64,000 nucleotides of DNA from an uncultured Lachnospiraceae bacterium (GTDB taxonomy: Bacteria > Bacillota > Clostridia > Lachnospirales > Lachnospiraceae), in assembly GCA_910587155.1 (NCBI GenBank), contig CAJULA010000009.1:1-64000 (forward strand), in the 5' to 3' direction. Under the pieces are notes generated by a model. It worked only from the letters and a program-made list of their open reading frames with translations. It searched no databases and had not been told where the DNA came from. The translations under genes were made by a program, and so were the position numbers. This document shows, in pieces, positions 8,666 through 17,086 of this stretch (positions within the stretch are counted from its first letter, which is position 1; each line of letters starts with the position of its first letter).

Positions 8666-9574
8666 ATGACAAAGGTAATAGGCGTGAGATTCCGCACGGC
8701 GGGCAAAATATATTATTTTGATCCGGTAAAGTTTCAGGTGGGAAGAGGCGATCATGTGATCGTGGAGACTGCCAGGGGTGTGGAGTTCGGAACCGTGGTC
8801 AGCGCAGTCAGAGAGGTGGAGGACGACAAGGTGGTACAACCCCTGAAGCCTGTGCTGAGGGTGGCTTCTCCCCGCGATGAGGAGCAGGAACAGAACAATA
8901 AGAGAAAAGAAAAAGAGGCTTTTAAAATCTGCCTGGAAAAGATCAGGAAGCATAAGCTGGAAATGAAACTGATCGATGCAGAATATACATTTGATAACAA
9001 CAAAGTCCTGTTTTATTTTACGGCAGACGGAAGGATTGATTTCCGGGAACTGGTCAAGGATCTGGCATCCGTCTTTAAGACAAGAATAGAACTGCGCCAG
9101 ATCGGGGTACGGGATGAGACAAAGATCGTAGGCGGTATGGGAATCTGCGGAAGAGTGCTCTGCTGTCATGCGCATCTGTCCGAGTTTGTACCGGTGTCAA
9201 TCAAAATGGCCAAGGAACAGAACCTTTCTCTCAATCCCACTAAAATATCGGGGGTCTGCGGACGACTGATGTGCTGTCTGAAACATGAGGAAGAGACCTA
9301 TGAGGAACTGAACAGAAAACTGCCGGGTATCGGTGACTATGTGACAACTGATGACGGTCTCAAAGGCGAGGTATCTTCCGTCAATGTACTGCGTCAGCTC
9401 GTAAAGGTGCTGGTGACGGTAGATGATGAGAAGGAGATACGGGAGTACCGTGCAGAACAGCTGCGTTTTAAAAGGCGGCACGGCAAACGGGACCGGGTGG
9501 AAGTGGACGACGAATTAAAGGCACTGGAGAAGCTGGAGAAACAGGAAGGAAAATCCAAATTAAATGACAATTGA
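8666..9574 (+). CDS. ricT: RicT/YaaT, PSP1-domain Ric complex protein
   Basis: A PSP1/YaaT family protein of 302 residues. In B. subtilis YaaT (RicT) works with YmcA and YlbF as the Ric complex that binds Fe-S clusters and affects RNase Y and sporulation. Conserved cysteines occur in the two motifs CGRVLCCHAHLSEF and VCGRLMCCLKHEEETYEEL, which fit the cluster ligands. The C-terminal part is highly charged. It overlaps the methyltransferase gene by 11 nt, indicating coupled translation. Confidence 0.9.
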   Translation: MTKVIGVRFRTAGKIYYFDPVKFQVGRGDHVIVETARGVEFGTVVSAVREVEDDKVVQPLKPVLRVASPRDEEQEQNNKRKEKEAFKICLEKIRKHKLEMKLIDAEYTFDNNKVLFYFTADGRIDFRELVKDLASVFKTRIELRQIGVRDETKIVGGMGICGRVLCCHAHLSEFVPVSIKMAKEQNLSLNPTKISGVCGRLMCCLKHEEETYEELNRKLPGIGDYVTTDDGLKGEVSSVNVLRQLVKVLVTVDDEKEIREYRAEQLRFKRRHGKRDRVEVDDELKALEKLEKQEGKSKLNDN

Positions 9575-10301
9575 GTTAAAACCGGGTGAGCGGCTGGATG
9601 ATCTGCAGAGGAATCATCTTCGCATCATCCAGAATCCGGAACTGTTCTGTTTCGGTATGGATGCTGTGCTGCTCTCAGGATTCGCAGCGGCAAAGGACGG
9701 GGAGAAGGTACTGGATCTGGGAACCGGTAACGGCATCATCCCGCTCCTGCTGTCAGCCAAAACCCGGGCGCTCCATCTGACCGGTCTGGAAATCCAGCCG
9801 GAAAGTGTGGATATCGCCAGACGGAGCGTAGCGTATAATGATCTGTCGCAGCGGATCACGATCACAGAGGGAGATATCAAAGCGGCATCCACGATTTTCG
9901 GGCCATCGTCTTTTGATGTGGTGACCTGTAATCCGCCTTATATGGCAGGGCAGCACGGGCTGACAAATGCCACACAGGCCAGAGCGATTGCCAGACATGA
10001 ATTGCTCTGTACCTTTGAGGATGTGGCCAGGGAGACGGCACGGCTGCTTCGGCCGGGCGGCCGGTTTTACCTTGTCCACCGGCCCTTTCGTCTGGCGGAG
10101 ATCATAGCGGTGCTTACGGCTTACAGACTGGAGCCCAAGCGGATGCGGCTGGTATATCCTTATGTGGATAAGGAACCGAATATGGTATTGCTGGAAGCAA
10201 GCAGAGGCGGCAATTCCCGGATGCGGGTGGAACCGCCGCTGATCGTATATAAAGAGCCCGGCGTATATATGCCGGAGATTTATGAGGTATATGGATACTG
10301 A
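9564..10301 (+). CDS. trmN6: tRNA1(Val) adenine-N6 methyltransferase (YabB/YfiC type)
   Basis: A class I SAM-dependent methyltransferase of 245 residues. The SAM-binding motif DLGTGNGIIPLLL lies near residue 50 and the catalytic CNPPYMAGQ near residue 123. NPPY marks N6-adenine methylation. The family modifies A37 of tRNA-Val in E. coli; the exact substrate here is inferred. The genome position before rsmI equals yabB in Bacillus. The stop overlaps the region of rsmI start codons. Confidence 0.88.
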   Translation: MTIELKPGERLDDLQRNHLRIIQNPELFCFGMDAVLLSGFAAAKDGEKVLDLGTGNGIIPLLLSAKTRALHLTGLEIQPESVDIARRSVAYNDLSQRITITEGDIKAASTIFGPSSFDVVTCNPPYMAGQHGLTNATQARAIARHELLCTFEDVARETARLLRPGGRFYLVHRPFRLAEIIAVLTAYRLEPKRMRLVYPYVDKEPNMVLLEASRGGNSRMRVEPPLIVYKEPGVYMPEIYEVYGY

Positions 10302-10302
10302 T

Positions 10303-11151
10303 ATGAGTGGGATACTGATGCTGTGTGCCACGCCCATCGGCAATCTGCAGGATATGACGCCGCGGGTGATCGAGGCCATGAGGGAAGCGGATCTGATTGC
10401 GGCGGAGGATACACGCAACAGTGTAAAATTGCTGAATCATTTTCATATTTCCACGCCGATGACAAGCTATCATGAGCATAATAAAACGGAAAAAGCGAGA
10501 TATCTGATCCGGTGTATGCAGGAAGGCAAGCGTGTGGCACTGATCACCGACGCCGGGACGCCCGCCATTTCGGATCCCGGGGAAGTTCTGGTGCAGATGT
10601 GTCAGGAGCAGGGCATACCTGTGACATCCCTGCCGGGGCCGTCGGCCTGTATCACGGCGCTGACACTTTCCGGTCTGTCCGCCCGCCGCTTCTGTTTTGA
10701 GGGATTTCTGCCTGCCGATAAGGGAGAACGAAGGGAAATCCTGGAGGAACTGGCCGGGGAGTCGCGGACGATGATACTCTATGAAGCGCCCCATCACCTT
10801 TTGCGCACGCTGCAGGAACTGCGGGAAACCCTGGGGGACCGGCGGATTACGCTGTGCAGGGAACTGACGAAAAAATTTGAGACTGTTATGCCGACCACAC
10901 TCGATGAGGCTGTTTCACGCTGTGAACAGGAGCAGCCAAGGGGGGAATATGTGCTGGTACTGGAAGGAAGAAGCCTGGCCGAACGGAAACGGGAAGCCAT
11001 GGAGAGCTGGCGGCAGATTGACATCAGCGCTCATATGAAACTGTATGAAGAACAGGGAATTACAGGAAAAGAAGCCATGAAACTGGTGGCCCGTCAGCGG
11101 GGGATTTCCAGACGCGAGGTATATCAGTATCTGTTAGCGGATGCAAGGTAA
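10303..11151 (+). CDS. rsmI: 16S rRNA (cytidine1402-2'-O)-methyltransferase
   Basis: A tetrapyrrole-methylase-fold enzyme that 2'-O-methylates C1402 in the ribosomal P site. Motifs: CATPIGNLQDMTPR at the N-terminus, AEDTRNS, GTPAISDPG and LPGPSA. Three in-frame ATG codons (10282, 10291, 10303) are possible. The last was chosen because the product then begins MSGILMLCATPIGN, the usual family start. A GAGG lies 15 nt before it, so the choice is not certain. The C-terminal small helical domain (ISRREVYQYL) is present and the length (282) is normal. Confidence 0.93.
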   Translation: MSGILMLCATPIGNLQDMTPRVIEAMREADLIAAEDTRNSVKLLNHFHISTPMTSYHEHNKTEKARYLIRCMQEGKRVALITDAGTPAISDPGEVLVQMCQEQGIPVTSLPGPSACITALTLSGLSARRFCFEGFLPADKGERREILEELAGESRTMILYEAPHHLLRTLQELRETLGDRRITLCRELTKKFETVMPTTLDEAVSRCEQEQPRGEYVLVLEGRSLAERKREAMESWRQIDISAHMKLYEEQGITGKEAMKLVARQRGISRREVYQYLLADAR

Positions 11152-11159
11152 AAAAATAG

Positions 11160-11188
11160 TTGACAAACAGGTATAGGCAACATATACT
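11160..11188 (+). promoter_or_regulatory. fab operon promoter
   Basis: A consensus -35 TTGACA (11160-11165), a 17-nt spacer and -10 TATACT (11183-11188) stand about 50 nt before acpP. The -10 box overlaps a FabT-type palindrome, which is how FabT-type repressors block fab promoters. Confidence 0.85.
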
Positions 11189-11202
11189 TTGAGTGTCAAA
11201 CT
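11186..11202. promoter_or_regulatory. FabT-type operator upstream of acpP
   Basis: ACTTTGAGTGTCAAACT contains the perfect inverted repeat TTTGA-gtg-TCAAA. The known FabT box of streptococci has the form ANTTTGATTATCAAATT. The site overlaps the 3' end of the -10 box and the expected transcription start. Confidence 0.75.
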
Positions 11203-11239
11203 ATTAAAAAAAATAAAGAGATAAAAGGAGATAAAAACT

Positions 11240-11473
11240 ATGTTGGAGAGAGTAAAAGAAATCATTCAGGAACAGTTAAATCTGGACGGTGTGGAGATCA
11301 CGGAGGAATCTTCCTTTAAGGATGATCTGGGCGCGGATTCTCTTGACCTGTTTGAGTTGGTGATGGCATTCGAGGAAGAGTATGGGATTGAGATTCCTTC
11401 CGAGGATCTGGAGCAGATCACAACAGTAGGCGCAGTGATCGAATATATGAAGAACAAAGGCGTAGATGCATAA
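11240..11473 (+). CDS. acpP: acyl carrier protein
   Basis: The 77-residue carrier of growing acyl chains. Ser34 in the GADSLD motif is the 4'-phosphopantetheine attachment site. The remainder is acidic and helical, as usual for ACP. It is the first gene of the fab operon, with AAGGAGATA before the ATG. It overlaps fabK by 8 nt. Confidence 0.97.
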   Translation: MLERVKEIIQEQLNLDGVEITEESSFKDDLGADSLDLFELVMAFEEEYGIEIPSEDLEQITTVGAVIEYMKNKGVDA

Positions 11474-12413
11474 AATGAAAACTAGAATAACGCAGTTACT
11501 GGGAATAGAATATCCCATTATCCAGGGTGGTATGGCATGGGTGGCGGAGCATAATCTGGCAGCAGCCGTTTCAGAAGCGGGAGGGCTGGGCCTGATCGGT
11601 GCGGGCGGCGCCCCTGCCGAATTTATCCGGGAGCAGATCCGCAAAGTAAAAGAGACAACCTCCAATCCGTTTGGCGTGAATCTGATGCTGATGAATCCGG
11701 AAGCGGATGCCATCGCGCAGATCATTGTAGAGGAAGGTGTCAGAGTCGTGACTACCGGCGCCGGTAATCCGGGGAAATATATGGCAATGTGGAAAGAGGC
11801 CGGTGTTAAGGTCATCCCGGTGATTGCCAGCGTAGCCATGGCCAAAATGATGGAACGGGGCGGTGCGGATGCCGTGGTGGCGGAAGGCATGGAATCCGGC
11901 GGCCACATTGGCTCTGCTACAACAATGACCCTGGTGCCTCAGGTAGTGGATGCCGTGAAGATTCCGGTGATCGCGGCCGGCGGTATCGCGGACGGCAGAG
12001 GCTTTGCCGCTTCCATGATGCTGGGTGCGGAAGCGGTGCAGATGGGAACACGTTTCGTTGTGGCGAAGGAATCCATTGCACATGAGAATTATAAAAAGAA
12101 GCTGATCGGCGCGAAAGATATTGATTCGGAAGTGACGGGCATGAGCCACGGACATCCTGTACGTCAGATCCGCAATAACATGACGAGAGAATATGTAAAA
12201 CTGGAACGGGAAGGCGCGCCGTTTGAAGAACTGGAAAAGCTCACCCTCGGGGCCCTGAGAAAAGCAGTGGTGGAAGGGGATACCGTAAACGGTACGCTGA
12301 TGGCAGGACAGATTGCGGGTCTGGTGAAAAAAGAACAGACCTGCCGTGAAATGATTGAAGAGATCATGGCGGAAGCAGAAAAACTGTTACACGGAACTGT
12401 TGGTGTAATGTGA
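11466..12413 (+). CDS. fabK: enoyl-ACP reductase II, FMN-dependent
   Basis: A 315-residue TIM-barrel flavoprotein of the FabK/nitronate monooxygenase family. It reduces trans-2-enoyl-ACP in the last step of each elongation cycle. IQGGMAW at the N-terminus, EGMESGGHIG with the conserved His, and AAGGIADGRG (phosphate/FMN loop) are present. Position between acpP and fabD is the standard FabK place in Firmicutes. An in-frame ATG at 11475 is an alternative start, as neither has a clear SD and translation is probably coupled to acpP. Confidence 0.92.
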   Translation: MHKMKTRITQLLGIEYPIIQGGMAWVAEHNLAAAVSEAGGLGLIGAGGAPAEFIREQIRKVKETTSNPFGVNLMLMNPEADAIAQIIVEEGVRVVTTGAGNPGKYMAMWKEAGVKVIPVIASVAMAKMMERGGADAVVAEGMESGGHIGSATTMTLVPQVVDAVKIPVIAAGGIADGRGFAASMMLGAEAVQMGTRFVVAKESIAHENYKKKLIGAKDIDSEVTGMSHGHPVRQIRNNMTREYVKLEREGAPFEELEKLTLGALRKAVVEGDTVNGTLMAGQIAGLVKKEQTCREMIEEIMAEAEKLLHGTVGVM

Positions 12414-12431
12414 CGGCTTACCATAAATACA

Positions 12432-12473
12432 TGTGAAATACATAGGAGGTCATAACAGACCTCCCATTTCACA
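12432..12473 (+). other. strong hairpin between fabK and fabD
   Basis: An outer stem TGTGAAAT (12432-12439) with ATTTCACA (12466-12473) encloses an inner stem GGAGGTC (12445-12451) with GACCTCC (12458-12464). There is no T run after it, so it is not a classical terminator. The inner strand contains an SD-like GGAGG that is not followed by a start codon. It precedes the second FabT operator by 7 nt and may act as a partial terminator or a processing/stability element. Confidence 0.7.
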
Positions 12474-12480
12474 TTTCAAT

Positions 12481-12497
12481 ACTTTGAATATCAAAAT
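12481..12497. promoter_or_regulatory. second FabT-type operator, upstream of fabD
   Basis: ACTTTGAATATCAAAAT has the inverted repeat TTTGA-ata-TCAAA and matches the FabT box even better than the site before acpP. It ends 14 nt before the fabD start. A clear -35 element is not visible, so an internal promoter is possible but unproven. Confidence 0.72.
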
Positions 12498-12511
12498 AAA
12501 AGGAGTAGGTC

Positions 12512-13429
12512 ATGGGTAAAACAGCATTTATGTTCCCGGGGCAGGGAGCGCAGTATGTAGGTATGGGGAAGGATTTTTATGACGCACTTCCGGTCTGCCG
12601 GGAGATGTTTGAACTGGCGGGAAAGGCGAGCGGTCTGGACGTGACAGCGCTGTGTTTTGAGGAAAATGACAGGATCAATATTACCGAGTATACACAGATC
12701 GCCATGCTGGCGGCAGAAGTGGCCATCCTGAAGGCAGTGGAGGAAAAAGGCATCAGAGCGGATGTGACGGCGGGCCTGAGTCTGGGCGAATACGGTGCGC
12801 TGACAGCCGGCGGTGTCATGAGTCCGGCGGATGTATTCAAAGTAGTGAGACAGAGAGGGATTTATATGCAGGAGGCTGTGCCGACCGGCGGGGCGATGAC
12901 GGCGGTGATGGGGCTGGATGCGGAGAAGATAGAAGCTGTCTGTGAAGAGACGGAAGGCATTGTATCTGTCGCAAACTATAACTGTCCGGGACAGATCGTG
13001 ATCACCGGAGAAGCGGACGCCGTAAACAGAGCGGCTGAAAAGCTGACGGCGGCCGGTGCAAAACGGTGTGTGCCGCTGAAAGTGAGCGGACCCTTTCATT
13101 CTCAGATGCTTACGGGCGCAGGGGAAAAGCTTGGCAGGGTACTGGCAGATGTGGAGATCGGGGAGATCAGGATTCCTTATATTGCCAATGTGACGGCCGA
13201 TTATGTGACGGATCGGGGACAGGTAAAAGATCTTCTGACAAGGCAGGTGTCTTCTTCCGTCAGATGGCAGCAGACGATTGAGCGGATGCTTGCCGACGGT
13301 GTGGATACGTTTATCGAAATCGGACCGGGTAAGACGCTGTCCGGATTTATGAGGAAAATAAGCAGGGAAGTAAAGACCCTTAACATAGAGAAACTGGAAG
13401 ATTTGGACAAACTGGCTGAACTGGCATGA
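12512..13429 (+). CDS. fabD: malonyl-CoA:ACP malonyltransferase
   Basis: Transfers malonyl from CoA to ACP. FMFPGQGAQYVGMG at the N-terminus, the nucleophile Ser90 in GLSLGEYGAL and the catalytic His in PFHSQML are all visible. Length 305 is normal. The SD is AAAGGAG, about 9 nt before the ATG. It sits directly behind the second FabT-type operator. Confidence 0.96.
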   Translation: MGKTAFMFPGQGAQYVGMGKDFYDALPVCREMFELAGKASGLDVTALCFEENDRINITEYTQIAMLAAEVAILKAVEEKGIRADVTAGLSLGEYGALTAGGVMSPADVFKVVRQRGIYMQEAVPTGGAMTAVMGLDAEKIEAVCEETEGIVSVANYNCPGQIVITGEADAVNRAAEKLTAAGAKRCVPLKVSGPFHSQMLTGAGEKLGRVLADVEIGEIRIPYIANVTADYVTDRGQVKDLLTRQVSSSVRWQQTIERMLADGVDTFIEIGPGKTLSGFMRKISREVKTLNIEKLEDLDKLAELA

Positions 13430-13457
13430 GACTGTCAGGGGAAAGGAACAGGAACAA

Positions 13458-14198
13458 ATGTTAGAAGGAAAGGTTGCGCTGGTCACGGGAGCCAGCAGAG
13501 GCATTGGCAGAGAGATCGCGCTGACTCTGGCAGGATATGGGGCCGCCGTCATCGTCAATTATAACGGCTCGAAAGAAAAGGCGGAGGAAGTTGTCGCTGA
13601 AATCGAAGCAAAGGGCGGCAAAGCGCAGGCCGTGCAGTGTTCGGTGGCGGATTTTGCGGCCTGCGGCGAGATGATTACGGAAATGCTGGGTAAATACGGC
13701 CGGATTGACATTCTCGTCAACAATGCGGGTATTACGAAAGATAATCTGGTGATGAAGATGACGGAAGAGGATTTCGACGCCGTGATCGCCACAAATTTAA
13801 AAGGAACGTTCAATACGATCAAGCATATGTACCGCGCGTTTCTCAAACAGCGCGGCGGCAGGATCATTAATATGACAAGTGTGTCAGGCGTGCTGGGCAA
13901 TGCGGGACAGGCCAATTATGCGGCGTCCAAGGCGGGGGTGATCGGGTTGACAAAGACCATGGCCCGGGAGCTGGCCAGCCGTAATATTACCGTCAATGCA
14001 GTGGCGCCCGGTTTCATTGACACGGAAATGACGCAGGCGATGACTGAGGCGGCTAGGGAAGCCACACTGGCGCAGATTCCGTTAAAACGGATGGGACAGC
14101 CCCGCGATATTGCGGAAACCGTGGCATTTCTGGCCAGCGATAAGGCTTCCTATATTACGGGACAGATCATCAGCGTGGACGGCGGTATGGCGATATAA
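13458..14198 (+). CDS. fabG: 3-oxoacyl-ACP reductase
   Basis: An NADPH-dependent short-chain dehydrogenase of 246 residues that reduces 3-oxoacyl-ACP. It has TGASRGIG (cofactor loop), NNAG, the catalytic Ser in SGVLG and the YAASKAG Tyr-Lys pair. It ends with the usual DGGMAI. It lies in the fab operon between fabD and fabF. Confidence 0.96.
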   Translation: MLEGKVALVTGASRGIGREIALTLAGYGAAVIVNYNGSKEKAEEVVAEIEAKGGKAQAVQCSVADFAACGEMITEMLGKYGRIDILVNNAGITKDNLVMKMTEEDFDAVIATNLKGTFNTIKHMYRAFLKQRGGRIINMTSVSGVLGNAGQANYAASKAGVIGLTKTMARELASRNITVNAVAPGFIDTEMTQAMTEAAREATLAQIPLKRMGQPRDIAETVAFLASDKASYITGQIISVDGGMAI

Positions 14199-14236
14199 AA
14201 CGGGATTTCCCTCATATAGATAAAAGGAGAAGAAAA

Positions 14237-15472
14237 ATGAGCAGACGAGTAGTTGTAACGGGCATGGGAGCGATCACACCGATCGGTCTTAGCGTGGATG
14301 AGTTCTGGGACAGCATTAAGGCGCAGAAAATCGGTTTTGCGCCGATCACAAAATTTGATACCACAGAGTATAAATGCAAGCTGGCTGCCGAGGTGAAGGG
14401 ATTTGAAGCCAAAAACTTCATGGATTTCAAATCGGCCAAGCGGATGGAGGCTTTCTGTCAGTTTGCGGTTGCCGCGGCCAAAGAAGCGATGGAAGATTCC
14501 GGTCTGGATATGGAAAAGGAAGAACCCTATAAAGTGGGTGTTGCCGTAGGATCGGGCATCGGCGCATTGCAGGCGATGGAGAGAGAACATAAAAAACTGC
14601 TGGAGAAGGGACCTTCCAGAGTCAATCCCCTGCTGGTTCCCCTGATGATCTCCAATATGGCGGCAGGCAATGTCTCCATTTACTTTGGCCTGAAAGGCAA
14701 AAGTATCAATGTGGTGACGGCATGTGCTACCGGTACACACTCCATCGGCGAGGCGTTCCGCTCCATTCAGTACGGCGAGGCGGATGTGATGGTGGCCGGC
14801 GGTACGGAGAGCAGTGTCACCCCTATCGGCATCGCCGGGTTTTCGGCGCTGACAGCCCTTTCCACCAGCCAGGATCCGTCCAGATGTTCGATTCCGTTTG
14901 ACAAGGAGAGAAGCGGCTTTGTCATGGGTGAAGGCGCGGCCATTGTGATTCTGGAAGAACTGGAACATGCGAAGAAACGCGGGGCAAAGATTTATGCGGA
15001 AGTCGTGGGATATGGCTCTACCAGCGATGCTTTCCATATCACTTCTCCGGCGGAAGACGGTTCGGGCGCGGCGAAGGCCATGGAGTTTGCCATCGAGGAT
15101 GCGGGAATTGCCAAAGAAGAGGTGACTTACATCAACGCCCATGGTACGGCGACGCATCATAACGACCTGTTTGAGACAAGAGCCATTAAGCTGCTGTTCG
15201 GCGATCATGCAAAAAATATAAAAATCAATTCCACCAAATCCATGATCGGACATCTTTTGGGCGCGGCCGGCGCGGCGGAATTTATTACCTGTGTCAAAGA
15301 GCTGGAAGAAGGGTATCTGCATGCGACGGTGGGATATCAGGTGCCGGATGAAGACTGTGATCTGGACTACTGCAAAGAGCCGGTGGAAGAGACTATCCGC
15401 TATGCCCTTTCCAATTCGCTGGGATTCGGCGGGCACAATGCAAGCCTTCTTGTGAAAAAATACGAAGAATAA
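14237..15472 (+). CDS. fabF: 3-oxoacyl-ACP synthase II
   Basis: The elongating condensing enzyme, 411 residues with a thiolase fold. The nucleophile Cys lies in VTACATGTHSIG, the first His in NAHGTATHHND and the second in KSMIGHLLGAAG. NSLGFGGHNAS near the C-terminus is the usual end motif. The SD is AAAGGAGAAG. It is the only FabF/FabB-type gene in the window. Confidence 0.96.
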   Translation: MSRRVVVTGMGAITPIGLSVDEFWDSIKAQKIGFAPITKFDTTEYKCKLAAEVKGFEAKNFMDFKSAKRMEAFCQFAVAAAKEAMEDSGLDMEKEEPYKVGVAVGSGIGALQAMEREHKKLLEKGPSRVNPLLVPLMISNMAAGNVSIYFGLKGKSINVVTACATGTHSIGEAFRSIQYGEADVMVAGGTESSVTPIGIAGFSALTALSTSQDPSRCSIPFDKERSGFVMGEGAAIVILEELEHAKKRGAKIYAEVVGYGSTSDAFHITSPAEDGSGAAKAMEFAIEDAGIAKEEVTYINAHGTATHHNDLFETRAIKLLFGDHAKNIKINSTKSMIGHLLGAAGAAEFITCVKELEEGYLHATVGYQVPDEDCDLDYCKEPVEETIRYALSNSLGFGGHNASLLVKKYEE

Positions 15473-15479
15473 AAAGATA

Positions 15480-15502
15480 CATTTCCATGAGGCATGGAAA
15501 TG
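15480..15502 (+). other. hairpin between fabF and fabZ
   Basis: CATTTCCAT (15480-15488) and ATGGAAATG (15494-15502) form a perfect 9-bp stem with a 5-nt loop. No T run follows. The stem would bury an alternative fabZ ATG at 15494, which supports the downstream start at 15521. Confidence 0.65.
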
Positions 15503-15520
15503 GCGGAAAAGGGGATTGGT

Positions 15521-15958
15521 ATGGCAGTATTGACAGCAAAGCAAATCATGGAGATCATACCGCACCGGCAGCCTTTTATGCTGGTGGATACGATCGAAGA
15601 ACTAAAAGAGGGGAAACGCGCCGTGGGGAAAAAGTGCGTTTCCTATAATGAACCGTTTTTTGCAGGACATTTCCCGGGCGAACCCGTTATGCCGGGCGTG
15701 CTGATTGTGGAAGCACTCGCGCAGGTAGGGGCGGTTGCCATTCTGAGTCTGCCGGAAAACAAAGGAAAGACGGCATATTTTGGCGCGATCAATTCTGCAA
15801 AATTTAAGGGTAAGGTGGTGCCGGGGGATGTACTGCTTTTGGAGACGGAAATTATAAAGTCCAAAGGCCCCATAGGGGTGGGCAGTGCCAAAGCCACGGT
15901 TGACGGAAAAGTAGTCGCACAGGCGGAGCTTACATTTGCTCTGGGAAAAGCGGAGTAA
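15521..15958 (+). CDS. fabZ: 3-hydroxyacyl-ACP dehydratase
   Basis: A hot-dog-fold dehydratase that forms trans-2-enoyl-ACP. The HRQPFMLVD motif and GHFPGEPVMPGVLIVEALAQ with the catalytic His and Glu are visible. The ATG at 15521 gives a 145-residue protein with the usual short N-terminus and has AAGGGGA upstream. ATG 15494 would add nine residues and is sequestered in a hairpin. No fabM or fabA is seen in the window. Confidence 0.94.
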   Translation: MAVLTAKQIMEIIPHRQPFMLVDTIEELKEGKRAVGKKCVSYNEPFFAGHFPGEPVMPGVLIVEALAQVGAVAILSLPENKGKTAYFGAINSAKFKGKVVPGDVLLLETEIIKSKGPIGVGSAKATVDGKVVAQAELTFALGKAE

Positions 15959-15962
15959 GAAG

Positions 15963-17024
15963 ATGGCGGAGAAGAAAAACAGAGCGCTTGTGATCGGGAA
16001 TATAAGAGCGGAAGTCCCTTTGATACAGGGCGGCATGGGGGTGGGCATCAGTCTGTCCGGCCTGGCCGGCGCAGTGGCGGCTCAGGGCGGGATCGGCGTG
16101 ATCTCCACGGCGCAGATCGGCTTCCGGGAGCCGGATTTTGACGATCATCCCATCGAGGCTAATCTGCGCGCCATCGGACAGGAGATCAGAAAGGCCCGGG
16201 AAATTGCCGGAGGCGGTATCATCGGGGTCAATATCATGGTGGCTACCAGATATTATGAACGATATGTAAAAGCCGCCATCGACAGCGGGGTGGATCTGAT
16301 CATCTCAGGAGCCGGACTGCCGATGAAGCTGCCGGAACTGGCAGGAGATTCGCAGACAAAGCTGGCGCCGATCGTATCCAGTCTCAAGTCGGCGGAAGTG
16401 ATTTTTAAATACTGGCTGAAAAAGTATGACAGGCTGCCCGATCTGGTGGTGATCGAAGGGCCCAGAGCCGGCGGGCATCTGGGTTTTAAGATGGAAGAGC
16501 TGCAGGAGATCGACGATGCGGCCTATGACGAAGAGATCAGAAAGATCATGGCGCGTGTGGGTGAGTATGGCGCCGCGCACGGCAGAGAGATTCCGGTGGT
16601 GGTGGCCGGCGGCGTATACGAAAGAAAAGACATGGATCATTACCTGGAGATGGGTGCAGCCGGAGTACAGGTGGCGACCCGCTTTGTGACCACGTATGAG
16701 TGTGATGCGCCGATGGCTTATAAACAGGCTTACCTAGATGCAAAAGAGGAGGATATCGTCATCGTCAAAAGCCCGGTGGGCATGCCGGGGCGGGCGATTT
16801 TAAATCCTTTTATGAAAAAGGCCAGAGAAGGCCGGATTCCCCACGGAAAATGCCATCTGTGCGTCAGTACATGCAAACCGGATGAGACGCCGTACTGTAT
16901 TACGGACGCACTGGTCAATGCGGCAGTGGGCAATGTGGATCAGGCGCTTTTATTCTGTGGGAGCAATGCGTATCGTGCACATAAACTGGAGCACGTGAAA
17001 GATATCATGGATGAATTCAGATAG
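15963..17024 (+). CDS. second FabK/nitronate monooxygenase-like flavoprotein
   Basis: A 353-residue FMN TIM-barrel protein related to FabK but clearly different from the one at 11466. IQGGMGVGISLSGLAG is at the N-terminus, GPRAGGHLGF carries the conserved His, and VAGGVYER is the FMN phosphate loop. Near the C-terminus is a Cys cluster (GKCHLCVSTC, later PYC) that could bind a metal or Fe-S centre. The gene starts 4 nt after fabZ, with GGAGTAAGAAG as SD. Its place in the fab operon suggests a lipid-related reductase or monooxygenase, but the substrate is unknown. Confidence 0.8.
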   Translation: MAEKKNRALVIGNIRAEVPLIQGGMGVGISLSGLAGAVAAQGGIGVISTAQIGFREPDFDDHPIEANLRAIGQEIRKAREIAGGGIIGVNIMVATRYYERYVKAAIDSGVDLIISGAGLPMKLPELAGDSQTKLAPIVSSLKSAEVIFKYWLKKYDRLPDLVVIEGPRAGGHLGFKMEELQEIDDAAYDEEIRKIMARVGEYGAAHGREIPVVVAGGVYERKDMDHYLEMGAAGVQVATRFVTTYECDAPMAYKQAYLDAKEEDIVIVKSPVGMPGRAILNPFMKKAREGRIPHGKCHLCVSTCKPDETPYCITDALVNAAVGNVDQALLFCGSNAYRAHKLEHVKDIMDEFR

Positions 17025-17086
17025 TCGGAAGACATGGCACGCATGTGAAAAGTAACGAAGATTATCCTGATAAATGGAGATAGATC

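Noticed and set aside
12445..12451. GGAGGTC as a ribosome binding site for an extra small gene
   Set aside because: No start codon at a suitable distance opens a frame; the strand is part of a strong hairpin.
12491..13558. Long open frame on the minus strand opposite fabD
   Set aside because: It mirrors fabD in another frame, has no SD and no family features; the plus-strand gene has all catalytic motifs.
14150..15565. 471-codon open frame opposite fabF
   Set aside because: Composition is rich in His, Arg and Cys, as typical for an antisense shadow of a GC-balanced gene; no motif is seen.
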